A stretch of DNA of 64,000 nt from Adiantum capillus-veneris (Eukaryota; Streptophyta; Polypodiopsida; Polypodiales; Pteridaceae), in the NCBI GenBank assembly GCA_014529385.2, contig CM043954.1, forward strand, positions 4,961,306 through 5,025,305, written 5' to 3'. Under the pieces are notes generated by a model. The model did not search any database and was not told the origin of the DNA. It was given only the letters and a program-made list of their open reading frames with translations. Positions 33,347-44,796 of this stretch are shown here, in pieces. The position numbers were made by a program, and so were the translations under genes. The first letter of the stretch is position 1. The number at the start of each line of letters is the position of its first letter.

Positions 33347-34428
33347 AGCTACGCTTCACAGTAGTTTACTTTCCTGGGAAAAATTCGGCAGAGTTTCCCC
33401 TGTAAACTGACCTCTGAACCAATATCAACCTGTCAAATGAACCAAGAAAGCTTCAGATTCTGCATAAATTTCGGCAACGTCTCCTTTGTAAAATGTCTCT
33501 AGTGTACTCAAAAAATAGACCCAAAATAGCTCAAAAAACCATTGTCTCTCTAACACTGTAAGCTGTGGGTAAACCTGTCCTCCACCTGTACTGTCTCTCA
33601 CTGTCCTGTCACTATCGTGTAAGCATAGACTGTGACAATGCCTCAACGGCAGTAAAGCAAAGATGTAATCCTAACTGTCTAACTCACAGTCAATACATCC
33701 TAGCTGCCTACCTAAGGGTGCTGGAGGGATCGCTCCAAGACCTGTATCACCGAAAGGATCTCAACATTCAAGAATCCCCCAGCTCAATAAAACCTCACTC
33801 GACCCTCAACAACGGCTGCAATAAATCGGACAGTACATAGACTTCCCACAAAGTCATACATCCACAAATTTCCCACTATATGATGTAACCGCTGCGGTGG
33901 TTGTTTGCTGCGTGACTCACAGCCAGCAAACCCTCAACAGACATACATCATCTCTGACAATACATCCCATGTGGAAGTACCTGCAATGTGAGGATGAAAT
34001 CTTGAATATCCAGCAGCAAACACAAGCTACCTGATGAACTAGTGGATGTCGCCTACAATTTGTGTGTAGATGCGCCCGTGTCGTATGTGACACGCCTCCA
34101 AAAACTGAGCCGTCCTTCGATGTGTAGACAGCCACAAATCAGCACTCTGGGAGTGCCGATATCCTCAGCACCTGCAGTCATAGGCCAAAACCCCAAATTT
34201 GCAGAGTCGGATCTGCACCCGCTGAGACCTCGTAGTCGAAAATGGCCTGCGCAAAACTTTGTCGAAGCCGAACGGTGGCCGAGATGACCTCAGAATGAAA
34301 TTCTGAGAGCACCAAGACCTTCGAGCTCTCCCACAATATTTGGGGCTGTGTCTTCGCCTGTCGAATCTCACTCCAATCTGAGCAGGTGACTCTGGCTACC
34401 TGCAAATGCTACCCCGAGCCTCGATCAA

Positions 34429-34440
34429 GCTCTGATACCA
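34429..34440 (-). promoter_or_regulatory. Copia copy B primer-binding site
   Basis: Complement of TGGTATCAGAGC, two bases from the LTR end. Confidence 0.9.
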
Positions 34441-34442
34441 GT

Positions 34443-34634
34443 TGAAGGAGTACGAGCGGAAGTGCAATGCGAGAGAGAGTGCGAGAAGAAGAGCACGACG
34501 ATATGGTGAACTCGCTCTACTGTAATGTGTAGAGCATAGTGAGTTCTTATTAGGTTTTTACAAAAGAATATGTGTACATACCTGGCGGCCCGCCCACTTA
34601 CCTGGGCGGCCACATTGGGCTTTATACCCCAACA
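34443..34634 (-). repeat. Copia copy B 5' LTR
   Basis: 192 bases, matching copy A (14082-14273). Copy A carries T or A at several positions where this copy keeps CG or CCG, a sign of methylated-cytosine decay. Confidence 0.88.
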
Positions 34635-34976
34635 CAACTGCCCTGTCCGTTGGGGATTTGCTACACACTCTAGCTTTAAGCTTCAGTATCTTGCACAACG
34701 AGGCTCCGTTTGACGAGCCGTCTGGACCGGCTTCTAGAGCACACGAAACACTACATTTTAGGACATTGACTGGGAATTTTGGACACCTTGATTTCCCATC
34801 CCATCTGGACCATCCCCTAGCACTTTTGGCCTAAAAAGCCGCTTTAGCCATACTTTTCCGCTACCCTTTGGTTGCCTAGGGCCTTGGCACCTGCCCTAGC
34901 CGTCTTCATTGCACTTGCCTGCTACCTCTACCTCGCATAGACCATCTCCTAGCTTAGACCAACTTTGGTTGCACCA
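34635..34976 (-). repeat. Tat gypsy 3' LTR (cut by copia copy B)
   Basis: About 340 bases highly similar to 42469-42815, sharing for example GACGAGCCGTCTGGACC. It starts TGGTGCAACC on the minus strand. Confidence 0.8.
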
Positions 34977-35232
34977 TCATTGCCCAACCCCCTCGTCGAA
35001 CATTTATGTTTGACCAAAAGCATATGTACAAAACTTTGAAACTGGCACACCAAACTGACGATTAAAATCACTCACAAAACCATAACTATATGTACAAGCT
35101 ATGTACAAAATCTTCATCTCCTTTCTCTTGCACACGGCATGCTTTAGGTGGGTTTCCCACCCCCCTTGACTACAATTTGCTACACCTCAGGCACTAAATC
35201 CCTCCCAAAATGCAGTTTGAGCCGCACACCAT

Positions 35233-38231
35233 TCACCCTATTCCTAAGAAGTTGCCATTGGCTCTTACCAGCTGGTAGGTCCCATTCAAAAAGGCCTTCT
35301 GCACTTTATATGGACCTGTCCATTTCTTCTTGAACTTCTTTTGGAATATGAAATCCAGGTATCTTTCGTACTTCATGACCAGATATCCTTCCTCTATCTT
35401 CTTGTCTGGTAGGTTTTGGTTGAATTTGGCAACCCGCTTCTCTCTGTGCTTCACATAGTAGTCTGCCACTATCTCTCTATCCATTTGCAAAGCTTCTAAA
35501 CTGGCTATCCGATCCTGTAGAACTCCTTTTTGGGTGGAATTGACACGCCACATACCCTTCAAAGCACCTAGCTGTGCATGCATTGGCAACACACCCTCCT
35601 TACCATAGACTAGCTCGAAGGGAGTGAAATTTGTAGCTACTTTATAGGACGTTCTATACGCCCCCAGACACTTCTCTAGATTTGTCTCCCACTCAGCTTC
35701 TTGCTTGTACACATACTTCGTTAACATCTTGACAATTTGACCATTAGCACTCTCGACTAGACCATTGCATTGGGGTGATAGGGTGAGGAAAACCGATGCT
35801 GAATCTTTAGCTTTTCCACTAATGCACTCAGCTTTCTTTTAAACACCTGACCCCTATCGGAAACTAACACCCAGGGAGCACCAAAACGGAAACAGATGTT
35901 ATCAAACACAAACTGAGCCACCACATTAGCATTTACTTCCTTCATAGCCTTGGCCTGGATCCATCTTGTAAGGTAGTCAATGGCTACCACCACGTACTTA
36001 CCACTCGTAGACTTTGGAAGAGGACCTATAGCATCCAGACCCCACTTCTCGAAAGCACTTTGTGCGATGATGGAACCGTGTGACTCCGTTACCAGTCGTC
36101 TTTCACCTATAGTCTAACACTCATGGCACGTCTTGCACTAGTAATGTACGTCCTTCACAATGGAAGGCCACCAAAAATCATCTCTAAGCACTCAAAACAG
36201 AACCTGGCCTTTGCCCTGATGCCCACTTTCTTTTTGGCATTGCTCCATCACCATTCCTATCTCTTCTTTGTACAACACCCCTCTAAGCACTCCGTCACGT
36301 CCATAGTTCATGAGATCCTCACCTACCAGTGTGAACTTGGTGGCCTTTTGCACCACTCTTCTCTTCTGCAACTTGGACAAACCCTCTGAACATTTCCCTA
36401 TGCTCAAAAACCCTTCAATCTCCTTTAGGGTCTCCCTACCTGCATAAGTGACTGGGGCCACATATAAACCTGCAACATGCACTTGTACTTTGCTACTTGC
36501 CAATTGATCCGCCTCTTGGTTCTGCTCTCTTCGCACATGCTTGAATTGGACCTATTCAAAATACTTCAGCATCTTCTTGATGGAGAAGAACCAATGCTTC
36601 AAAGAATCGTGCTTTACCTGCCATTGGCCTAACAGTTGCTTGATGACTAGCAACGCATCTCCCTTCACTACCAACCTTGAAATGCCGAATTCTATGCACT
36701 GCTTCAAACCCAAATGCAAAGTGGGATACTCTGCCTCGTTATTGCTATGGACATCCTCCAGATCATACGCCTTCAAAAATATATCTTTTCCGTGTGGGTT
36801 TTGTATCACCACACCTCCTCCTGCTTTCTATACTACCCTTTGATACACTCCGTCGAACCACGTTGTAAAGGCATCCTCTAAATCCGGCTCTTCCTTAGCT
36901 TCATCTCGCACCACCCTTGGATAGGTCGGCAAATCAACGGCCTTGGTGACAAGAATGTCTGCCAAGTGAGATCGACTCGTGTGATCTACCTTGAACTCGA
37001 ACTCGAACTCAAACTCTTGTAGCTCCAACACCCACTTCATAATGCTCCTTCCTGGCTTCAAATATAGCACCACCTCTGGCAATAGATTATTAGCTGTCAA
37101 CACAAAAAACTTGCGCACAATCAAATGCACTTTGAACTTCCTGCAAGCGAAGACCAAAGCCATCACCCATTGCTCTGCCTCGGTGTAGGTAGCCTCTCCT
37201 AGGCTAATCACCCTGCTCTCGAAGTATATCGGCTTGTAGCTTCTCCCTACCTTTTGCAGCAGAACCGCTCTAAAAGCAACCATGCCCACTTTCATAGACA
37301 CATAAAAGTCATCTTCTCGATTGGGAGGACACACCGTCGGCAACTAACACAAAATCTCTTTGACCCTATCAAAAGCTTCATGAGCTTCTAAATCCCACTC
37401 ATAACCATGTACCTGCTGAGCCCTCTTTTGGAGAGGATGCACATATTGCGACAACATCCAAAAGAAACATGATAGATACTTCAGCTTATGAACAAACGAA
37501 ACCAAATCTTGAGCATCTGATGGTGGCTCCATCAACACCAATACCTTTACCTTTTTGGGATCAGTCTCTATACCGTTTTGCAACACCACATGACCTAACA
37601 GCTACACTCGAGGCTGTGCTAGTTTGCACTTCTTGCGGTTTAGCTGACCTCCTTCTTCATCAAGCCTTTGAAAGCATAAATGTAGCTTTGATAGGTGCTC
37701 CAATATTGAACTGTAGCAGACGATATCATCCATAAAGACCCTGATAAATTGTCCCAGTTTTGAACCAAACACCCTGTTCATCCAATCTTGGAAGGTAGCA
37801 TATGCATTCACCAATCCAAATGGCATCCTACGGTAAGCAAAAGAACCCCATGGAGATATGAATGTGGCCTTCAATTGGTCTTCGAGCACAATCCCTATTT
37901 GAAAATACCCTGAAAATCCATCCATAATCGAGTATCTTTCATGCCCAGCCACCTGGTTTAGGATCTCGTCTTGGAATGGCAATGAATAGTGATTCCACTT
38001 GGTCACAGAAGTCAATGGCTTGTAGTCGACACACACTCTCCATTTCCCATTCTTTTTAGGGGTTATAACCACAAGCGAGACCCACTCTGACTCTTTCATA
38101 GGGAATATGATGCCAGCATCCAGTAGCTTATTGATCTCCTGCCAAAGGGCCTCCTTTTGGATTTCCCCTAGTCTTATCAGCTTCTGTGCTTTAGGCCTAT
38201 GTCCCTCCTTAAGAACAATCTTGTGATCCAC
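35233..38231 (-). pseudogene. Tat gypsy pol: RT, two RNase H domains, integrase
   Basis: RT (38231-37602) carries VVITPKKNGKWRVCVDYKPL, MDGFSGYFQI, MPFGLVNAYATFQ and the catalytic FMDDI. RNase H 1 (37343-36828) has YTEAEQWVMALVFACRKF. The second RNase H (36812-36552) shows HSNNEAEYPTLHLGLKQ, the hallmark of the extra archaeal-type RNase H of Tat elements. Integrase has ATKFTLVGEDLMNYG, then AIDYLTRWIQAKAM (first Asp), VSDRGQVF (second Asp), a frameshift at about 35757 just before the Glu region, and a C-terminal part ending GPYKVQKAFLNGTYQLV. Several stops (for example near 37343, 36812 and 36192) show this copy is not functional. Confidence 0.85.
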
Positions 38232-38381
38232 CCCCTTTGCACCTCACAAATTCTTGTACTCCGTCACAAATAGATTGGGATAGGAATCACACATTTGAAC
38301 ATAACCTTCCTTTTCACCTTTGGTTAAATCTTCACTCAACATGCTTGAAACCTCCTCTATCCTTAAACCATGAGCTTGAGG

Positions 38382-39406
38382 CTACATACCTTCTTCTTTG
38401 GGTGGGGAGTCATCTATGGTGACCCCGAATAATTCTGCATCTATCTTCAGCATGTCGTCCTCGCTTTCCTCTTCCTCTGTGCTAGTATAACCTTCATCAT
38501 AGCCCGTTTCTGTCTCGTACTCGTAGCTCTTCGTGTCGGCCTCATCTTTAACTACCATAGGATGAGAACTGCTCTCCTTGGTCTTCAAATCAAGCACAAT
38601 TTGCCTTCCCCTCTCTTTGTCAGGAAAGGTAAACACTTTGCTCTCCCAATCCTTCTTAGCTCCTATCGCCAAAAGCCATGGCCTACCCAAAATGATTGGG
38701 TAAGAGTTATCCCCTACCTTCATCACAAAAAAGTCTATTAGGCATTCTATGACCATCACCTTGAACTTTACATACTGAGCCACACCCAGACATCTGGCCT
38801 TAGTATGGTTAGCCATCCTCATGCGCACATTCCACTTGACTATTGCCTTGACCCCGTTTCTTTCATGGTTTCTTCCATCATAACACAAACCTACGCTCCA
38901 CTGTCTATGTAGGCTTGTACCTGTATCCTCTTTTCTATAATCGCATCCATAAGTGGAAGAACATCAATGGGGCTACCTACCCTCAAAGCCATGTTTTGCA
39001 CCGCTTGCACATTCCCCTTAGCTCTTGGTAGCCTGGTGCTAACACTTATAGACCACTGCCTCCGTAACTTTGGATTTAAAGCTAACAGCTGACCAAAAGG
39101 AATGTTCGCCTTTTGATTATGAACATCGCTCACCAGATTGTACTCAGGATAGACACGCCCTAGCTGGAAATCTGCATGTTTGATTTTGCAACACCTCCTT
39201 CTTTTGATAGGCTCGGGCTGCTCTCTACCTTCGTACACCTTCTCTTTGCCTTTACGAGCTCTGATTTCCCGCTCTATCTCTGTCTCCCTCTTAGCTCTCA
39301 CTCTTTTATTAACCAAAACTTTGACATCCTGCTTATCCACCCCTGTGATGTTTACTCTTGGGACCTTGCCTCCGTTTGGTGGAGCGGGCTGCACAGGATT
39401 CTCCAC
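38382..39406 (-). pseudogene. Tat gypsy aspartic protease and linker
   Basis: 39406-38891 ends in AYIDSGA, the protease active site. A stop or shift follows, and 38888-38382 continues with the rest of the fold (VIECLIDFFVMKVGD, ILGRPWLLAIGAKKDW) and an acidic linker (STEEEESEDD). The protease would mature Gag-Pol. It belongs to the same reading block as gag upstream. Confidence 0.78.
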
Positions 39407-39474
39407 TGCTTGCTCTCTTGGGCCATTGAACTGCCCTTGACCTCGACCTCTACCAAACAGTGGGTAAATACCTC

Positions 39475-39554
<80 letters not shown>

Positions 39555-40345
39555 TGAGGACAATCAGGTGCATAGTGCCCCTCTTCTCCGCAATTGTAAC
39601 ACCTTCCTGGCAGCGGCCTTCCCCTTCCCCTTACTCCTCATGGCTGTCCTCTATCCATGACACTGAGCCGCAACTCCTACATTTGCTCGGACAAATCCTA
39701 CACCGTGCGCACCCAATTTTGTGGCACAACAACTACACCTCGATTTCCATGATTTTCTTCATGCATAGCCTCTCTCGGATTCTGCGGTTGAACATGGGCC
39801 ATTGTCTCATAGCCTGACACATGCTACTCTATCTTCTTCTTTATCTTTTTGCTCTTTGATTGGGCAATCACTACCGTACCATTGTAATTCTCTAGGCTCT
39901 CAAAATCAACTTTTTCTCTCACCTTGGGATGCAGACATGCCATGAACTTATCCAGCTTGAAGTAGTCTCCATCAACCAATTGTATGGCTGTCGCTAGTTC
40001 TGCCCAACACTCTTCAAAATTACCCAAAAACAGATTGAACTCTTCACTAACATCTTGCTTAAGCGCCTTCGGCTTTGCATCCATCTTGACTGGGGACGCC
40101 TCCTTGTGAAAGTCATGAAGAAACCTTGCTCGTAGAGCCGGCCATGCCTGCCTCGGCTCGCCTTCCAACGCTTCATACCATACTTTAGCTTTACCATGCA
40201 TCACCAAAGGAAAAGTTTGCATTTTTCTATCCTCGTTCAACATACACAAAGATAGCATATACAGCTTGAAATCCAACATCCACTTGTCAGGGTTCTCTTC
40301 GCCTGTGAAAATCGGTCCATAGCTTCTAGCTGCCATGACTTCCAA
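39407..40345 (-). pseudogene. Tat gypsy gag with in-frame (GA)n expansion
   Basis: Gag starts MEVMAARSYGPIFTG at 40345, with the retrotransposon gag domain (WMLDFKLYM, VWYEALEGEPRQAWPAL, CLHPKVREKVDFESL). A stop breaks it at 39824. A zinc knuckle CYNCGEEGHYAPDC follows at about 39600-39560. Directly after CPQP, 39550-39473 is (GA)n coding 26 alternating Glu/Arg and Arg/Gly codons in the same frame. It leads into GIYPLFGRGRGQGQF, the basic tail. The expansion is a multiple of three and does not break the frame. Confidence 0.8.
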
Positions 40346-41353
40346 TGCAAAAACCTGCTTCTTTCCAATTAACTAGGAGCAATCAACGTGCTCCTCAGTG
40401 GGGGCACCAGAAGATGGACAAAGGGGAATGGGGTTACACACCCGGCACAAACACAAGGGCCTTTCTATAGCTTAGGGTATCCACTACACCCCTATCCTCT
40501 CAGAAAACACCTTCAAAAATACACTTTACAATAGCAGACCACCGTCTGCTCAATCTTCACTGCTCACACACTCCACAAATCCATCACACAATGCACACCT
40601 ACTACCACGGCCTATCTCCACCATTACACACGCTCACAGCCGCTCAATCTCACTCTCTCACACAAAACACCGTCGGTCTAGGGGGGCACACACATCCACA
40701 CATCCTGCACCAAGGGGAAACATAAAAGCAGGAGAAAGAGAAGGGGGGAAGGGGAACAACAACAATCAGGGGCAACGGTGACTTAATTGCACTTCAAAAA
40801 GCATATACACTGGCTTGCACTACCATCATTATGGCCATTTTCAAGAGAAAGTTACAAAGGGGCTAGCTTGTCAGAGAAATCCACTTTGCAGGCTTCAAAC
40901 GGCACCAAAAAATCCAAGAAAAAAGACCCAAAATTTGATTAAAATTTGATCTTTATAGGGGGGGGCTTTAATTTTGGAATTTACATTTTAATTGGTCCAT
41001 CTAGCACCTTGATTTGGCATTTTTTGGAAGAGGGAAACCGCTTTACTCCATCTGCTCTCTTTCTCTCTCTTTTGCACTTGAGGGGGGGGGGGGGGGGGGG
41101 GGGTAATAGCGACATCGCTATTGCCCCTTGTATTTTTACTATTTTTATTTTTTTCCTCATTATTTTTTACCCCCTTGTGGGGGCCTAGCTTTGTACTGCC
41201 TCTTTGGCTCAATTTTGGTCCGTGGCCACCTTTGTCTGACTCTTCCTGCCACTTCTCTCTTCTTTTCTCCCTCCTCCTTCCCCTTGGTCTGGCTTCCACC
41301 TTGCTTGGCCTTGTTTTGGCTTGTCCTTGCTCCTTGCTCGGTCCACTTGGCCG

Positions 41354-41440
<87 letters not shown>

Positions 41441-42468
41441 AGGCCCACTGCCCGCGGGACAGCCCTCCTTGGCTCTTGCTGCCTCTACCCTCTTTTTACC
41501 TCTGTGGGATGCTTCCCTTAACCACACACCGGGGAGGGGGGGGCATTAGCGAGGTTGCTATTGCCCTCTCTCCCTCAACCCTAAAAGATGGGGGGCCTTT
41601 GATGGCCGTGGGCACGTGCCCTTGTTGGCGCCTGCCACGTCATCAGCTAGGATCGCCGGTCGACAATGTTCCACCCTACACGGGCGCGCACCACCGCGCC
41701 GCCTTGCCTGGCCAAAACTCGCAACAATGGGTTGGATAGGGCCGCGCACAACCTGCCACAGTGCCCATTGGGTGGCAGCCATCGCCACGAGCTTACGGGG
41801 TGAGAGAGCTCCCGTCTCTCCCCTTTTGTACACTATGAAGAGTCTACGGCCCAGTACATAAGGCCCTCATTGCTACCCACAGTCAGCGCATGTGGGTTTA
41901 TATCCGGGCCACTTGGCATTGCTGGATCTCTAAAGCCTTTGAAGGCTTTGCAAATTTTTTTCTTCAAAAAAACAACCCCATACATTGCCTTTGTGGACCC
42001 TCCTTTCCTATGCTCCCTTTTACTGCTCCCATGCCGGATGGCGGACCCGTATGACTATATCGGATCTCCACCGTACCGACCCTAGGCCATGCAAACCTTG
42101 CCGCCTTCTAGACCCTTTGAGCTCGTTATCCAAGGCCATTAAAACTAAGAAAATTATGTGCATGCCTTTCACCGCCAAATGTTCCCTACTTCATCCTGTC
42201 GTATCTTGCTGACCAAGTATCCGATTGGCGCACCATCAATTTGTTCTAGCTCCACATTATGCACACTATCTTCGAATACCTCGGTGAGACCAAAAAGATG
42301 CCAGATGCACATCCTTCGATGCGGGAAAGTGAGCTCAGACCCGGGCCCCTTGAAATCTTCAACTGATCATAACTTGCTATTCCGAGCTCTGATTCACAAT
42401 CCGAGAAGATAGACATGCTCCGCAAGTCGAGTTGTACACATGTATCCACTGACACCTGGCCGGGCCAC
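40346..42468 (-). other. Tat gypsy 5' region, LTR body or leader
   Basis: No gene. Holds a G22 run (41082-41103), an (CT)n tract (41358-41438) and GC-rich sequence (41580-41800). It is either part of a long 5' LTR or an untranslated leader. Confidence 0.5.
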
Positions 42469-42815
42469 CTATCCCCAGCTGCCTTGTCCGTCAGGGATCT
42501 GCTCCACTCTAACTTTAAACTTCAGTATCTTGCACATCGGGGGTTCGTTTGACGAGCCGTCTGGACCGGCTTCTAGAGCACACTAAACACTACATTTTAG
42601 GTCACTGACTTGGCATTTCAGACACCTTGATCTACCATCCCATCTGGACCCTCCTCTAGCACTTTTGGCTTAAAAAGCCGCTTTAGCCATACTTTTTCGC
42701 TATCCTTTGGCTGCCTAGGGCCTTGGCACCTGCCCTAGCCTTCTGCACTGCACTTGCCTGCTACTTCTACCTAGCATAGACCATCTCCTAGCTTAGACCA
42801 ACTTTGGCTGCACCA
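42469..42815 (-). repeat. Tat gypsy 5' LTR (at least this part)
   Basis: About 345 bases matching the left LTR; the shared block ends at GGCTGCACCA (42815), beyond which the two flanks differ. Confidence 0.8.
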
Positions 42816-43171
42816 ACGTATTGAAATGAATGCATTGAAAACTTTATGCTACTGTTGAATGGCATGCTCCCACGTATTTTAAAAATTGGGGAGCATTGGG
42901 CAAATCCCCCCATGCAAGGAAACTTGCAGTCTTTCCTTTTTTAAACGTAATTAGGTCTCCCCAATCTCAAAAAAATAAAAATTATTTCAAAACATATTAA
43001 GTTCATAAGTGAGGGGTGAGTTTAGGAAATGAAAAGACACATGAAGGTGGAAGTCAAAAGACAAAAAAAGATTGAAATTCAAAAGACCTTTTGTGTCGAT
43101 ATAAATGTAAATAGGTGTTTCTCTGCTCTTTCATTTTTCCTTTAGCATTTTCTTCTAAGTTCTCTTTAGCG

Positions 43172-43248
<77 letters not shown>

Positions 43249-43801
43249 TATGTAATATTGCAAATCTATGTGCTTTGTCATTGCTTGTCGTTACGTGCTA
43301 TACATTAACGCATTTTATTTTATTTTTTAGTGGAATCTTTGAATTAGGAGCACCTTTTAATTTTTTTGAAGCCATTAGGACCAGTAGAGCAACATTTAAT
43401 AAAAAAATATCACCACAAATTTGTCGTATCATCAATTTGAATAAATTGTAATAATTTTTGCAGTTCTTTTGCAAGGTAACCATTTCAAATTTGGGACATC
43501 ATCTTAAACATGGTACCAAGAAAAAACAGGGTGACATTATTTGTTGAGAACCACAAGCATAAATGCTCTCTCTCTAAACAAAAGTATTTAATTGCAAGAT
43601 TTCCCTTTTTGAGGTTTAGTAGCCTCTACAATGATGACTTCTATTGCCCCTTTGTACTTGCAACCATCATCTACAATTGAGAGGTAACACTCCTTGCCAT
43701 CAACACTGCCGTGTTACTAGCTTGACAGGCATCACCATTTTCTATTGAGGCCACACTCACTAAACATGTGTGCGCACACGCACACGCATGCGTGCGTGCA
43801 T

Positions 43802-43838
<37 letters not shown>

Positions 43839-44095
43839 TTTGCAGTTGCTTGTGGAATCAAATTCAATGGAGATCTTGCTGATGAAGGTGTGATTCTCAT
43901 GGAATCAAAATCAACGGAGACCTTCATAATCATCACCCTCTTGTACATGTTTCCCCCTCTCCGACTGCTAGACTCGTGCATCCTTCTCATCAAAGGCTTG
44001 ATCTCATCTCAAGCATTTATCTTTTCTCCTTACAACCCAACCAAGGAGCTACCTTTAGGGTACCATAACACAGCATCACTGCCGTGATTCCCTAT

Positions 44096-44134
<39 letters not shown>

Positions 44135-44640
44135 TGCACACAAGATGCAAAAAGAGAGCAACTTGGAGCCAAAAGAGAGACAAGGAGAGAGTTGTACCCA
44201 CCTATTACCATACAATTTTTTGCCCGTAGACATGGGGAATCTCCTTAGATTATTCACTAATTTAAGTGCAACTTGGAGCCAAAAGAGAGACAAGGAGAGA
44301 GTTGTACCCACCTACTACCATACAATTTTTTGCCTGTAGACATGGGGAATCTCCTTAGATTATCCACTAATTTAATTTTCAAAATTAGGCCATGAAGGTT
44401 ATCCCTTGGAGGCCAAATCAACGCCACTTGATCTCCCCCTTCCCTCTAATTTTCGTTCTTCCACGTCGCTTGCTTCCGTTTTCTTCACTTTGAGTACCCA
44501 TTTCTTTCAATGGAAACTCTCTTGAGATTCTTAATTCTTTATTTTGTTAGCATATAAGCACCATTCATCTCCTTGCTCCATGTATTTCATCTTTCAAGAG
44601 CAAATTCAAGGAGCATCCTTTTTAATAGATAATGCAACAG
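42816..44640. other. Intergenic stretch with microsatellites and a tandem duplication
   Basis: No gene supported. CT/CA block at 43178-43245. A run of alternating purine-pyrimidine (GCGCACACGCACACGCATGC then (CA)n) lies at 43769-43836. GA at 44100-44131. A 113-base tandem duplication (44155-44380) repeats GCAACTTGGAGCCAAAAGAG through CTCCTTAGATTAT. Confidence 0.7.
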
Positions 44641-44796
44641 CTTTTTTTTTTTTTTCCAAAACTCACAATGGTGAGTGGCTAGTATTAAGAACATCAGAAA
44701 TATACACCAATCCTTGAGCTCAGGCCAAGCCTTGAGGATCAAAGAATTACAAGTTATCTGGTTGGGAGAGAAACCACTCCTCCTCAGCTTTACTTA

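Larger units (their letters stand above)
30560..34634 (-). mobile_element. Copia copy B, 3'-truncated
   Basis: Minus-strand Ty1/copia element: 5' LTR 34634-34443, primer site 34440-34429, leader, and gag-pol from 33346 down to the middle of RT. RNase H and the 3' LTR are missing. Its 5' LTR edge lies directly against the Tat gypsy LTR, so copia probably inserted into that LTR. Confidence 0.85.
34635..42815 (-). mobile_element. Tat-like Ty3/gypsy retrotransposon
   Basis: A minus-strand element with matching end sequences (34635-34976 and 42469-42815), gag, protease, RT, RNase H, a second plant-type RNase H and integrase in order. The dual RNase H marks the Tat lineage. A purine tract (GAGGGGGTTGGG, near 34994-34983) precedes the left LTR start TGGTGCAACC. 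Homology of the left LTR stops exactly at the copia insertion, so the true LTR may be longer (to about 40412, about 2.4 kb), with a possible primer site TGGTGCCCCC at 40409-40400. Confidence 0.85.

Noticed and set aside
41560-41861. GC-rich frames at 41.6-41.9 kb as genes
   Set aside because: Overlapping frames on both strands arise from local GC richness within the Tat LTR or leader; no domain is recognised.
43297-43483. Short minus-strand frame in AT-rich sequence
   Set aside because: Length is expected by chance and there is no motif.
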